Part shown: positions 35,409 to 43,360 of the stretch, in pieces
Position numbering within the stretch: the first letter of the stretch is position 1
How the letters are laid out: each line of letters starts with the position of its first letter
From: JBKBIP01 sp046297495
GTDB taxonomy: Bacteria > Planctomycetota > Planctomycetia > Gemmatales > Gemmataceae
Direction of reading: 5' to 3'
Assembly: GCA_046297495.1 (NCBI GenBank)
Contig: JBKBIP010000025.1
Location: forward strand, 1-64,000
Length of the DNA: 64,000 nt
Notes under the pieces: generated by a model
The model's input: only the letters and a program-made list of their open reading frames with translations
Told to the model about the DNA's origin: nothing
The model's database searches: none
Program-made: the position numbers and the translations under genes

Positions 35409-36773
35409 ATGACTTTGTTGCTCGGTGTGTTGATCGTGGCAGCGGCCGTCATTGCCGTTTTCAAACGCGTGGACGTGCGGCTGGCGTTGCTGTTGGCGGC
35501 GCTGGCGTTGGGGGCGTTGGCCGGCCAGCCGATGGCAATTGTCCAAACGTTTCTCGCCACCTTCAGCAACGAGCGCTTCGTGGTGCCGATTTGCAGCGCA
35601 ATGGGGTTCGCCCACGTGCTGCGGCATACGGGCTGTGACAAGCACTTAGTCCATTTGCTGGTGCGGCCCTTGCGTCAAGTGCGCGTCATTTTGATTCCCG
35701 GCGCCGTCCTCGTCGGCTTTCTGGTCAACATTCCGGTCATCAGCCAAACGAGCACGGCGGTGGCCATCGGCTCGGTGCTGGTGCCGATCCTGGTGGCGGC
35801 CCGATTCTCTCCGGTGACGATTGGCGCGGCGTTGCTGCTCGGCGCGTCGGTCGGCGGTGAATTGCTCAACCCCGGCGCTCCCGAATTGCAAACCGTGACG
35901 AACGAGGTGTTCCAGGCCACGCAGAAACCCGTGGCAGTCACGGATTGCATTGAGCGGCTTTTTCCGTTGGTGCTGGTACAGCTGATCGTGGCCACGGCCA
36001 TCTTCTGGTTCCTCAGCGTGCGGGCCGAGGCGCGATATCAGCAAGAAACCGGCATTGGGCCCGACGAGGAAGAAACCGTCCCCGCCTCGGAAACAGAGGA
36101 ATTTTGCGTCAACTATATCAAAGCCGTCGTCCCCGTGGTGCCGTTGGCCTTGTTGTTCCTGACGGGGCCGCCGCTCAATGCCCTTCAGGTGCCGGAAACC
36201 TGGCTAGTGGATGATCCGAGCATCCCGGCCCAGAAAGCCAGCTTCGATACGCGGCTGATTGGAGCCGCCATGCTGATCGGTGTCGTGGTGGCGGCACTGA
36301 CGGCGCCCGGAACGGTGCCGGGCATCGCCAAGGCCTTTTTTGAGGGGGCGGGTTACGCCTTTGCCAGCATCGTATCACTCATTGTGACCGCCAATTGCTT
36401 TGGCACCGGGGTCAAGGAGATTGGCTTTTCCCAAGTCATCGGCCAAGCCACGACTGCTTGGCCGGCGCTGCTGTTGCCCACGGCCGGCGTGCTACCGTTC
36501 ACGTTCGCTTGGGTGAGTGGCTCCGGCATGGCCGCGACGCAGAGCTTATATGAGTTGTTTGTGCATCCGTCCTTGGAGTTGCAAGTCGATCCCTTGCGCG
36601 TGGGAGCCGTGGTGTCCATTGCCTCCGCCGCGGGCCGGACCATGTCTCCCGTCGCTGCCGTGGTGCTGATGTGTGCCGCGCTGACCAACACGAACCCCAT
36701 CGATTTGATGAAACGCATCGCCCTGCCGCTGTTGGCTGGGTTGTGTTGTGTGGTGCTGATCGCCATGTGGTGA
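35409..36773 (+). CDS. DcuC-family C4-dicarboxylate carrier
   Basis: A 454-residue polytopic inner-membrane protein, probably 10-12 helices, of the DcuC family of C4-dicarboxylate exchangers. Diagnostic stretches are SAMGFAHVLRHTGCDKHLV (about 65-83), NIPVISQTSTAVAIGSVLVPIL, GASVGGELLNPGAPELQTV and, near the C-terminus, GRTMSPVAAVVLMCAALT. A hydrophilic loop at about 205-235 rich in Glu separates the halves. AAGGA precedes the ATG by 6 bases. Substrate (fumarate/succinate or another dicarboxylate) is inferred from the family. fbp follows after 69 bases. Confidence 0.87.
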   Translation: MTLLLGVLIVAAAVIAVFKRVDVRLALLLAALALGALAGQPMAIVQTFLATFSNERFVVPICSAMGFAHVLRHTGCDKHLVHLLVRPLRQVRVILIPGAVLVGFLVNIPVISQTSTAVAIGSVLVPILVAARFSPVTIGAALLLGASVGGELLNPGAPELQTVTNEVFQATQKPVAVTDCIERLFPLVLVQLIVATAIFWFLSVRAEARYQQETGIGPDEEETVPASETEEFCVNYIKAVVPVVPLALLFLTGPPLNALQVPETWLVDDPSIPAQKASFDTRLIGAAMLIGVVVAALTAPGTVPGIAKAFFEGAGYAFASIVSLIVTANCFGTGVKEIGFSQVIGQATTAWPALLLPTAGVLPFTFAWVSGSGMAATQSLYELFVHPSLELQVDPLRVGAVVSIASAAGRTMSPVAAVVLMCAALTNTNPIDLMKRIALPLLAGLCCVVLIAMW

Positions 36774-36842
36774 AGAAGGTCATAGGATGAACGTGGAATG
36801 ATGGAAATATCGCTTCGCTGTTCGTTGCCGTGAGACCACCCC

Positions 36843-37850
36843 ATGCACACCGATCCACCACTAACTATCCAACAACACATCATGGAGGAACAACGCCGAC
36901 TGCGTCCTCAAGCCAGCGGCGAATTTTCCTGGCTGCTGTCCGGCATCACCTTGGCGGCCAAGATCATCGCCGACCAGGTGCGCCGGGCCGGGCTGGCCGA
37001 CGTGCTCGGCGAGGCCGGCGCCACCAACGTCCAAGGGGAAAACGTGCAAAAACTGGACGTGCTCGCCAACCAGGCCCTGAAGCATTGCCTGGGGATGCGC
37101 GGCAATGTCGCCGTCATGGCTTCCGAGGAAAACGACGAGCCAATCGTGGTGCCCCGCGACCACCAGCACGGCAAGTACGTCGTGGTGTTTGATCCGCTCG
37201 ATGGTTCCAGCAACATCGATGTCAATGTCAGCGTGGGGACGATTTTTTCGATTCTGCGTCGCGAACCGGACGAATCGGGGCAGCGTAACCCCTTGCAAGA
37301 CGTGCTACTGAATGGGCGCAAGCAAGTGGCGGCGGGCTACGTATTGTACGGCAGCTCGACCATGCTGGTGTACACCACTGGCCCCGACAACGGCGTTTTC
37401 GGCTTCACGCTCGATCCCGCCATTGGCGCATTCATCATTAGCCATCCGCGCATCACCATGCCGCCGCGCGGCAACCTGTATTCCGTCAATGAAGCCAACG
37501 CGGATAGTTTTCCCGAAGGCTACCGCAAGTATCTGGCTTATCTGCGTTCCGGCGAAACAGGGCGAACCTATTCGTCACGCTACATCGGCTCGCTGGTATC
37601 CGACTTTCATCGCACCTTGCTCAAAGGGGGCATCTTTTTGTATCCCCCCACCAAACAGTATCCCACTGGCAAGCTGCGACTGCTGTACGAAGCCAATCCC
37701 ATCGCCTTTATCGCCGAGGCGGCGGGGGGACAAGCCACGGACGGCAGCCGCCCCATTCTGGACATCGAACCGACCAGCTTGCACCAACGCACGCCGTTGG
37801 TCGTCGGTAGCCGGGAAGAAGTCGAGCTGTTGGAACGGATGCTGCGCTAG
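36843..37850 (+). CDS. fbp: Fructose-1,6-bisphosphatase, class I
   Basis: Gluconeogenic phosphatase converting fructose 1,6-bisphosphate to fructose 6-phosphate. It has 335 residues, typical. The metal-binding signature FDPLDGSSNIDVN starts at Phe116 (Asp117, Asp120). Upstream MASEENDE gives further metal-binding acidic residues. Downstream GSSTMLVYTTG, the sugar-phosphate-binding GRTYSSRYIGSLVSDFHR and GGIFLYPPTKQYPTGKLRLLYEANPIAFIAEAAGG are all present. It is cytoplasmic. The ATG is preceded only by GAGACC, a weak ribosome binding site. It may be co-transcribed with the DcuC-type carrier. Confidence 0.97.
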   Translation: MHTDPPLTIQQHIMEEQRRLRPQASGEFSWLLSGITLAAKIIADQVRRAGLADVLGEAGATNVQGENVQKLDVLANQALKHCLGMRGNVAVMASEENDEPIVVPRDHQHGKYVVVFDPLDGSSNIDVNVSVGTIFSILRREPDESGQRNPLQDVLLNGRKQVAAGYVLYGSSTMLVYTTGPDNGVFGFTLDPAIGAFIISHPRITMPPRGNLYSVNEANADSFPEGYRKYLAYLRSGETGRTYSSRYIGSLVSDFHRTLLKGGIFLYPPTKQYPTGKLRLLYEANPIAFIAEAAGGQATDGSRPILDIEPTSLHQRTPLVVGSREEVELLERMLR

Positions 37851-37995
37851 CAACGAAGCGGAGCCACACGCCGCCCCCGTTTGTTCCCCTTGACCCGGAT
37901 TGCCAAAGTCCTTATCACGCTTGCCGTCGTGGTGGATGGCGCGCTGTTCCGCCTTCCATCTGAAAATTGGGAAACCCGGACAAGCGGGAGAAATC

Positions 37996-39603
37996 ATGGA
38001 AGGCCCCAAACCTTGCTCCAACGGTTGGCGCTGGTCTGACTGGCATCTGTTAGTCATTTTGCTGTTGGGGGCCAGCGTTTTGCATACCGTGGTGCTGCTG
38101 CGCACCGAGGTGGCGGCCCGCGACAGCATCGGCTTCATCCGCTACGCCCTGGAATTGGAGCGCCAGCCCTGGGCCGATGTCCTGCGCCATTCCGAACAGC
38201 ACCCCATCTATCCGCTCTTGACGCTACTGGTTTCCATTCCCGTGCGGCTCTGGCAGGGTGGTTTGAGTTGTGACGCCATGGTGCTCAGCGCCCAGCTGGC
38301 CAGCATCCTGGCGGCGGTGTTGCTGGTCATTCCCATGTTTTACGTGGGCAAGACGTTGTTCGACCGCCGCGTTGGTTTTTGGGCGGCGGCCTTGTTTCAG
38401 TTCTTGCCCGCCAGCGCCCACATCCTATCCGACGCGCTCTCCGAGGCTGTATATCTTCTCATTGTCACTAGTACGATTTATTGGATCATGCGCGCCTTTG
38501 AACAGCCTACTTGGGGGCGTTTCGCGCTGTGCGGCTTGAGCGGCGGCTTGGCTTACCTGACGCGGCCGGAGGGGGCGCTGCTGGTGGGGGCAACCGTGGT
38601 TGTGATACTCGTTAGTCCCTGGGTGGCGGCCTGGAGGCGTACCTGGTGGCAGAGTGTCACGGCGGCGGCCAGCGTATTATTGGCAGCGGCGCTAGTTGCT
38701 GGCCCCTACATCGCCACCATCGGCCATCTCACCAATAAGCCGACGCCCAAGAAGATTCTCGAAGGCGGCTCGTACTATGACACGTCTCAGACTCGCGCTG
38801 TTCCGGCCACGCCCGCTCATTCGCCGCTGTTTGCCATCTGGTGGTCGAAGGTGGCCGAGCGGCCGCCGTGGTGGTGGGGCCTCAAAGCTATCCTGATCGA
38901 AGTGGTTGGGGCCTATCAATACACAGCGGCCTTGCCAGCGTTGTTCGGCATGATCTGGTTTTGGCGCAGGCTCCAGCGCAATCCGGGGGTCTGGGTGTTA
39001 CTACTGCTCTGCGCCATGCAAATCGCGATTCTCTGGCGCATGGCGGTGATGATGGGATATGTCTCGGAGCGGCATGTCCTATTGCTGGTTCTGTGCGGTG
39101 TCTTTCCCGCCGTGGCAATGGTGAAGATGGCTGGCGAACGGCTGGCGGCGTGGCGCGGCTATGGGGCGTGGGTGCCAACGTTGATGCTCACCTTCCTGAC
39201 CTTATTTGGCTTGCCATCGACCCTGAAACCGTTGCACGGCAATCGGGCAGGACATCGCGCCGTCGGGGAGTGGCTGGCCGAGCACGCGCATCCCCATGAC
39301 ATCATCGTCGATCCGTTCTGTTGGGCGCATTTCTACGCCGGCGCCGTGTTTCATGAGCGGACCATCAATCCCACCCCGCCGCCCGCCAACTATTTGCCGT
39401 TTCATTATGTGGTGATCGAGGAATCCAACAATCCCCATTCGCGTTTGCCGATGATCCCCCTGGCCAAGGCCATCGCCAAACGGGGTACGTTGGCGTACCA
39501 GTGGCAATCTCCGAACCCGCGCAAAAAACCATCCGTCAGTGTCTATAAGGTGCCGCCACCGTTGCCCGCGAACCCGTTGGCGGAAGAGAAGAAGCAGCCG
39601 TGA
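37996..39603 (+). CDS. GT39-like membrane glycosyltransferase
   Basis: About 535 residues from the ATG at 37996, chosen because CGGGAG lies 5 bases upstream; a start at 37900 would add a polar, non-family stretch. The protein has about 10 membrane segments. The first periplasmic loop has RDSIGFIRYALELERQPWADVLRHSEQHPIYPLL, with the Arg-Asp and His-Pro expected of ArnT/PMT-type (GT-C, GT39/DUF2029-like) enzymes using polyprenyl-phosphate sugars. The TxxPEG motif YLTRPEGALL is also present. A soluble C-terminal part (about 430-535) lies outside. Acceptor unknown. Confidence 0.8.
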   Translation: MEGPKPCSNGWRWSDWHLLVILLLGASVLHTVVLLRTEVAARDSIGFIRYALELERQPWADVLRHSEQHPIYPLLTLLVSIPVRLWQGGLSCDAMVLSAQLASILAAVLLVIPMFYVGKTLFDRRVGFWAAALFQFLPASAHILSDALSEAVYLLIVTSTIYWIMRAFEQPTWGRFALCGLSGGLAYLTRPEGALLVGATVVVILVSPWVAAWRRTWWQSVTAAASVLLAAALVAGPYIATIGHLTNKPTPKKILEGGSYYDTSQTRAVPATPAHSPLFAIWWSKVAERPPWWWGLKAILIEVVGAYQYTAALPALFGMIWFWRRLQRNPGVWVLLLLCAMQIAILWRMAVMMGYVSERHVLLLVLCGVFPAVAMVKMAGERLAAWRGYGAWVPTLMLTFLTLFGLPSTLKPLHGNRAGHRAVGEWLAEHAHPHDIIVDPFCWAHFYAGAVFHERTINPTPPPANYLPFHYVVIEESNNPHSRLPMIPLAKAIAKRGTLAYQWQSPNPRKKPSVSVYKVPPPLPANPLAEEKKQP

Positions 39604-39635
39604 ACTGGGTGTAAAGGTCGTGTATCCTGCCTATT

Positions 39636-39685
39636 GATTCATCGGTTCGCGCAAGCAGCCAGCAGCGTGCGCAAACCGATGAATC
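39636..39685. repeat. Dispersed palindrome, GATTCATC family
   Basis: GATTCATCGGTTCGCGCA (39636-39653) and TGCGCAAACCGATGAATC (39668-39685) pair at 17 of 18 positions. Relative to 32180 both arms changed at the same place (ATC-A to CGG and CCG), as if pairing were kept. It sits between the convergent GT39 and PrpD genes. Confidence 0.75.
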
Positions 39686-39732
39686 CTTGAAATCACGAAA
39701 GTAACCTGCGGCACGGATTGGCTTGATTTTTA

Positions 39733-41100
39733 CTACCCCGTCAGTTCCCGCTCCATCAATTTCACCAAGTCCCCCGCCTTGGGCAGCTCGTCCAGCTTCC
39801 AGCAGGCTTGCAGAACGCGGTTGGCCCGGTCCTTGCCGTAGAGTGGATCGACGAGGGTGTGGAACTTGTGTTCCACCTCGGCGTCGGTCATGGGGTTGTG
39901 GGCGTGACCGCGTGGGAACTCGATTTCGCGCATGAACTGCCGGCCGTCCTTGAGGGTCACGGTCAAGCGATTGGGAATGCCATTGGGATAGCGGGACGAC
40001 AAGCCGGCGTCGCGGTGGACTTTGACCCGCCCCACAAGGTCCAACAGAGCCGGATTGTTGAGGTGTGCATCATCGAATTGTGTCATAGTCACATCACCAT
40101 CCATGAGGGCCACCGCCGTGCAATAAGGCAAGCTGTGGTCCGCCGTCTCGCGCGTCCGGGGCCGCCACTTCTCCGGGTCTTTGCCGATGATGTCCACGGC
40201 GGCGTCGAAGGTGTGAATGTCGATGGCTTCGATGTTTTTCACATCGCCGATTTCGGAGCGGAGTTGCAAAGCGGCGTCGATGGCGCTTTGCGAGTGATAT
40301 TCCGCTGGCCAAAATTTGATGTAGGTCCGGTTGATCATGAACGGTTCGCCGTCGCCGCCAAGTTTGGTGATCTCAAAAGGACCGACCAGCAGTTTCATGA
40401 TGCCCAGGTCCCCCTCGAAAATCGGAGCCGGTCCGGTCAGCCCCTCGGCGGCGAGCAGGGTGGCAAAGACGCCGTTGCGGGCGGCGTTGGCGAAAGCACA
40501 CCCTTTCCACATGCTCAATTCCCCGGCGCGCGTTTGCCGCAACGCGACGTTGGCCACCCCCGCCAGTCCCACAGCGTGCGTCAGCCGCGCGGCGTCCAGC
40601 CCCATCAGCTTGCCAGACGCCAACGCCGAGGACAGAGCACCATAAAACACATGGTCAAAGCCGTGCTGGCGCAGACTGGCCGCGTCACACAAGCGACATT
40701 GAATTTCATAGGCCAACACCGTGGCAGTGATCAAATCCTTACCATTACAACCATATGCATCCCCCACCGCCAGCACGGCGGCGATATTGTCGCTGGGATG
40801 GGCCGGCTCTAGGGATAAATAAGTGTCATTGTAATCGAGATAGCGAATCAGCAGACCGTTGACGAAAGTGGCCCATTCGATGCTGCTCTCTCCGCCTCCC
40901 AGCAATCCGGCCCCTGGCGTTGAGCGCACGCGCTGGGCGCAGCGGCGGGCGATGTGATACGCCTCCGCCGCCATCGCGCCGACTGCCGTGGCTAGCGAGT
41001 CGATGAAGCGCCGTTTCACTTCCTGGACCGTCTCTGGCGGCAGGTCCTCATAACGTAACTTCGCTGCATAGTCCGCCAGTCGATTGGCAAGCGGTGGCAT
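39733..41100 (-). CDS. MmgE/PrpD family protein
   Basis: A 455-residue cytoplasmic protein of the MmgE/PrpD family, which includes 2-methylcitrate dehydratase and other lyases. The ATG at 41100 has GGAGA 7 bases upstream; an earlier in-frame Met at 41151 does not. Family features seen are DSLATAVGAM (about 35-44), NGLLIRYLDYNDTYLSLEPAHPSDN, ARLTHAVGLAG, the KGCAFANAARNGVFATLLAAEGLTGP segment, and FWPAEYHSQSAIDAAL. No prpB or prpC gene is nearby, so methylcitrate metabolism is not supported and the substrate is unknown. Confidence 0.88.
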   Translation of the reverse strand: MPPLANRLADYAAKLRYEDLPPETVQEVKRRFIDSLATAVGAMAAEAYHIARRCAQRVRSTPGAGLLGGGESSIEWATFVNGLLIRYLDYNDTYLSLEPAHPSDNIAAVLAVGDAYGCNGKDLITATVLAYEIQCRLCDAASLRQHGFDHVFYGALSSALASGKLMGLDAARLTHAVGLAGVANVALRQTRAGELSMWKGCAFANAARNGVFATLLAAEGLTGPAPIFEGDLGIMKLLVGPFEITKLGGDGEPFMINRTYIKFWPAEYHSQSAIDAALQLRSEIGDVKNIEAIDIHTFDAAVDIIGKDPEKWRPRTRETADHSLPYCTAVALMDGDVTMTQFDDAHLNNPALLDLVGRVKVHRDAGLSSRYPNGIPNRLTVTLKDGRQFMREIEFPRGHAHNPMTDAEVEHKFHTLVDPLYGKDRANRVLQACWKLDELPKAGDLVKLMERELTG

Positions 41101-41171
41101 GGATTGGTCTCCGATTATCGAGATGAGGCTTATTGACTTGTTCCCAGGCAAAGTCTGGGAACAAGGCCCCC

Positions 41172-43088
41172 CTACGCGCTTCTCCCCACATACAGTTTAT
41201 GAAAATGCGGCAGCGTCTCAAAGGGCTGGGCCAGGTCAGCGATGGGGGTGCCCGCCTGATGAATGGGAGTTTCTTGGATGTGGCCGAGCTTTTTGAATTG
41301 GCCGAGACGCAAGTAATCGATCTTTTCGGGATCGAGCCGCATCAGCCGACAGCAGGTGGCATCGACGGCCAACGGGTCGTTTCCCATGACGAGCACACCC
41401 ATCGGCTTGGCCGTGCCGTTGAGTGGTCCATCCCCCTCCATGCCGACGATGCCATCCACGATGACCAGCTCCGGCGTTCGTGACAGTGCAATATCAATAA
41501 TGCTGTATTCGATGCCGCGCCAGTGCAGCTCGTTCTTGGGCCAGCCGTAGCAGGTGCCGGGCAGGATGCCGAACAGGTTCTTGAGCGACAGCGTGACGCC
41601 TACCCAATGATGCGTCTTGAGCTTGGGCATGGAGATGAGTACATCCGCTTCCGCCGCGGTGCGGGCGACATAGAGCCAATCCAGCCCGGTCAGCTGGCCC
41701 AGGTTGGGTAGCTTGACCGGCTCGTCTTCGTTCAAGTCCACGAACACGACGCCATGCTGTCGCAGCACATCCCCCAGGCCGCTGGCTTCGACGAGATATT
41801 CGGTGTTCCGCCAATGCCCCGGCCCCTCGGCGACGACGACGTCGGCGGCCCCTTCGCGGCGGCACAGCTCGATGGCGGCCCCCACGACTTGGGGATTCGT
41901 GTTGATGACCCGGTCGCGGTGGTACTCGACCAGGTTCGGCTTGAGGACGACGCGTTTGTCTTTCAACGGCACTTGTTCACGGAACGATTCATATTGTTGC
42001 TGGAGAATGTCCGCCAGATTCGCCTCATAACTGGGGGCTTGAGCAATGTGAACCGTCGTCTGCGGCGGTAAAACACGCAACTGCCCCAACGCCTTCGCCG
42101 CCACGCCGCGCAGGAACCGATTCACCTTTTCGGAGAACGAACGGCGCGTGGTCGGCGGCACGGCTTCCGTCACCTCGATTTCCGGTATGTGCTCCGGCAA
42201 ACGGAATGGATTACCACGTGCCGTCCCCAAAGCCAGCGCGGTCAGGGCTTCGCGCATCGGCGACGGTTGCACCCAGTTAAGCGACTGGCGCCGATCATGA
42301 GTCGCAGCGATGCGCTCATCCAATTTTGGTAATATGCCGTCCACATTGGGTTGATGACGATATGCGTCCAGGGCCAATTTAATCCAACCAAGATGATCCA
42401 GATTTTCGGCTGTTTCGGCTTGATGGAGCAGATACTCCAGGGCGCGGGCGCGCTGCGGTGATTGGGGCTGGCGTTGCAAGGCTAACATCATCAAGGCAGT
42501 CAGCGTCGGAATAGGCTCGGTGGGTCGGCCAAAGACATGCTTACTGCCATAGTTGACGCCCCCCTGGTCGAGCGCGCGATCGAGCAGCAGGCGCATCCCT
42601 TCCTCGACGCGCGGCTGTCTTTGGCAACCGAGACGCTGCAAAGCCAGACAGGCCCACGCGGTCGGCTCGACCCAGGAAAAGTTCCCCCGCGACCACGGCC
42701 AGCCCTGCAAGCGACAATCAATGTCCAACGTTTTGGCGGCCTCCTTTTCATCCTTAAGGGCTTCGCCGCGCACTTCCAGCAAGCGCGCGGCGCTGGCGCG
42801 AGCCACTTCCTGGTCTTGTCCCAGCGTCGCCAGCACGAACAACACTTGGGCTGTTGGCCACACTACCTCTTGGCGCCCCGTGCTTGGCCGGTAACTGCCA
42901 TCCGCTTGTCGGAATCGATGCAATGTTTTCACTCCAGTCTGAATCTCGTTGGCGAAGCGTTCCGGTTCCAACGACAGGGCCAAAATCGCCAGACAGGTCG
43001 GTTCCAATTGTGCGGACTGCCCGGCGACATACCCCCATCCCCCTTCGGCATGCGCTTGGGATGTCAGAATTTCCAAGATATTCGTCAT
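41172..43088 (-). CDS. Terpene-cyclase-like toroid fused to DUF362
   Basis: About 638 residues from the ATG at 43088 (GGGGAG 8 bases upstream). Residues about 1-300 form an alpha/alpha-toroid of the squalene-cyclase/prenyltransferase repeat type: GGWGYVAGQ, DGSYRPSTGRQEVVWPTAQ, WSWVEPTAWACLALQRLG-like and GGVNYGSKHVFGRPTEPIPTLTALMMLAL. I see no DxDD or DCTAE cyclase motif. Residues about 345-610 are DUF362: RVVLKPNLVEYHRD, VVAEGPGHWRNTEYL, ISMPKLKTHHWVGVTLSLKNLFGILPG, IVDGIVGMEGDGPLNG. No ferredoxin CxxCxxC cluster is visible. I do not know this combination in other proteins. Function is unknown. Confidence 0.85.
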   Translation of the reverse strand: MTNILEILTSQAHAEGGWGYVAGQSAQLEPTCLAILALSLEPERFANEIQTGVKTLHRFRQADGSYRPSTGRQEVVWPTAQVLFVLATLGQDQEVARASAARLLEVRGEALKDEKEAAKTLDIDCRLQGWPWSRGNFSWVEPTAWACLALQRLGCQRQPRVEEGMRLLLDRALDQGGVNYGSKHVFGRPTEPIPTLTALMMLALQRQPQSPQRARALEYLLHQAETAENLDHLGWIKLALDAYRHQPNVDGILPKLDERIAATHDRRQSLNWVQPSPMREALTALALGTARGNPFRLPEHIPEIEVTEAVPPTTRRSFSEKVNRFLRGVAAKALGQLRVLPPQTTVHIAQAPSYEANLADILQQQYESFREQVPLKDKRVVLKPNLVEYHRDRVINTNPQVVGAAIELCRREGAADVVVAEGPGHWRNTEYLVEASGLGDVLRQHGVVFVDLNEDEPVKLPNLGQLTGLDWLYVARTAAEADVLISMPKLKTHHWVGVTLSLKNLFGILPGTCYGWPKNELHWRGIEYSIIDIALSRTPELVIVDGIVGMEGDGPLNGTAKPMGVLVMGNDPLAVDATCCRLMRLDPEKIDYLRLGQFKKLGHIQETPIHQAGTPIADLAQPFETLPHFHKLYVGRSA

Positions 43089-43360
43089 AATGGCGCTCCC
43101 CATGTCACGGACATGATATTCTCGTTGAAGTTATCATAGCGTCTGTTTGCGGCGAAGTGAGAAAAATCACGCCCTGATGGGACCCGATGATTCTTCCCCC
43201 AATTTCTTCCTTCCTTTTCCCCATAAAGCCGGTAAAGTGAGAAAGCAGTATTTGTCATGGGCGTAAGCAGCCTTCATCTTCAGCCTGAAAGATGACAATG
43301 CAATGCTTGATTACACCCAATAGTTTTCCATCTTCCCTGTTCTCGCTACCAGGTTTGGCC

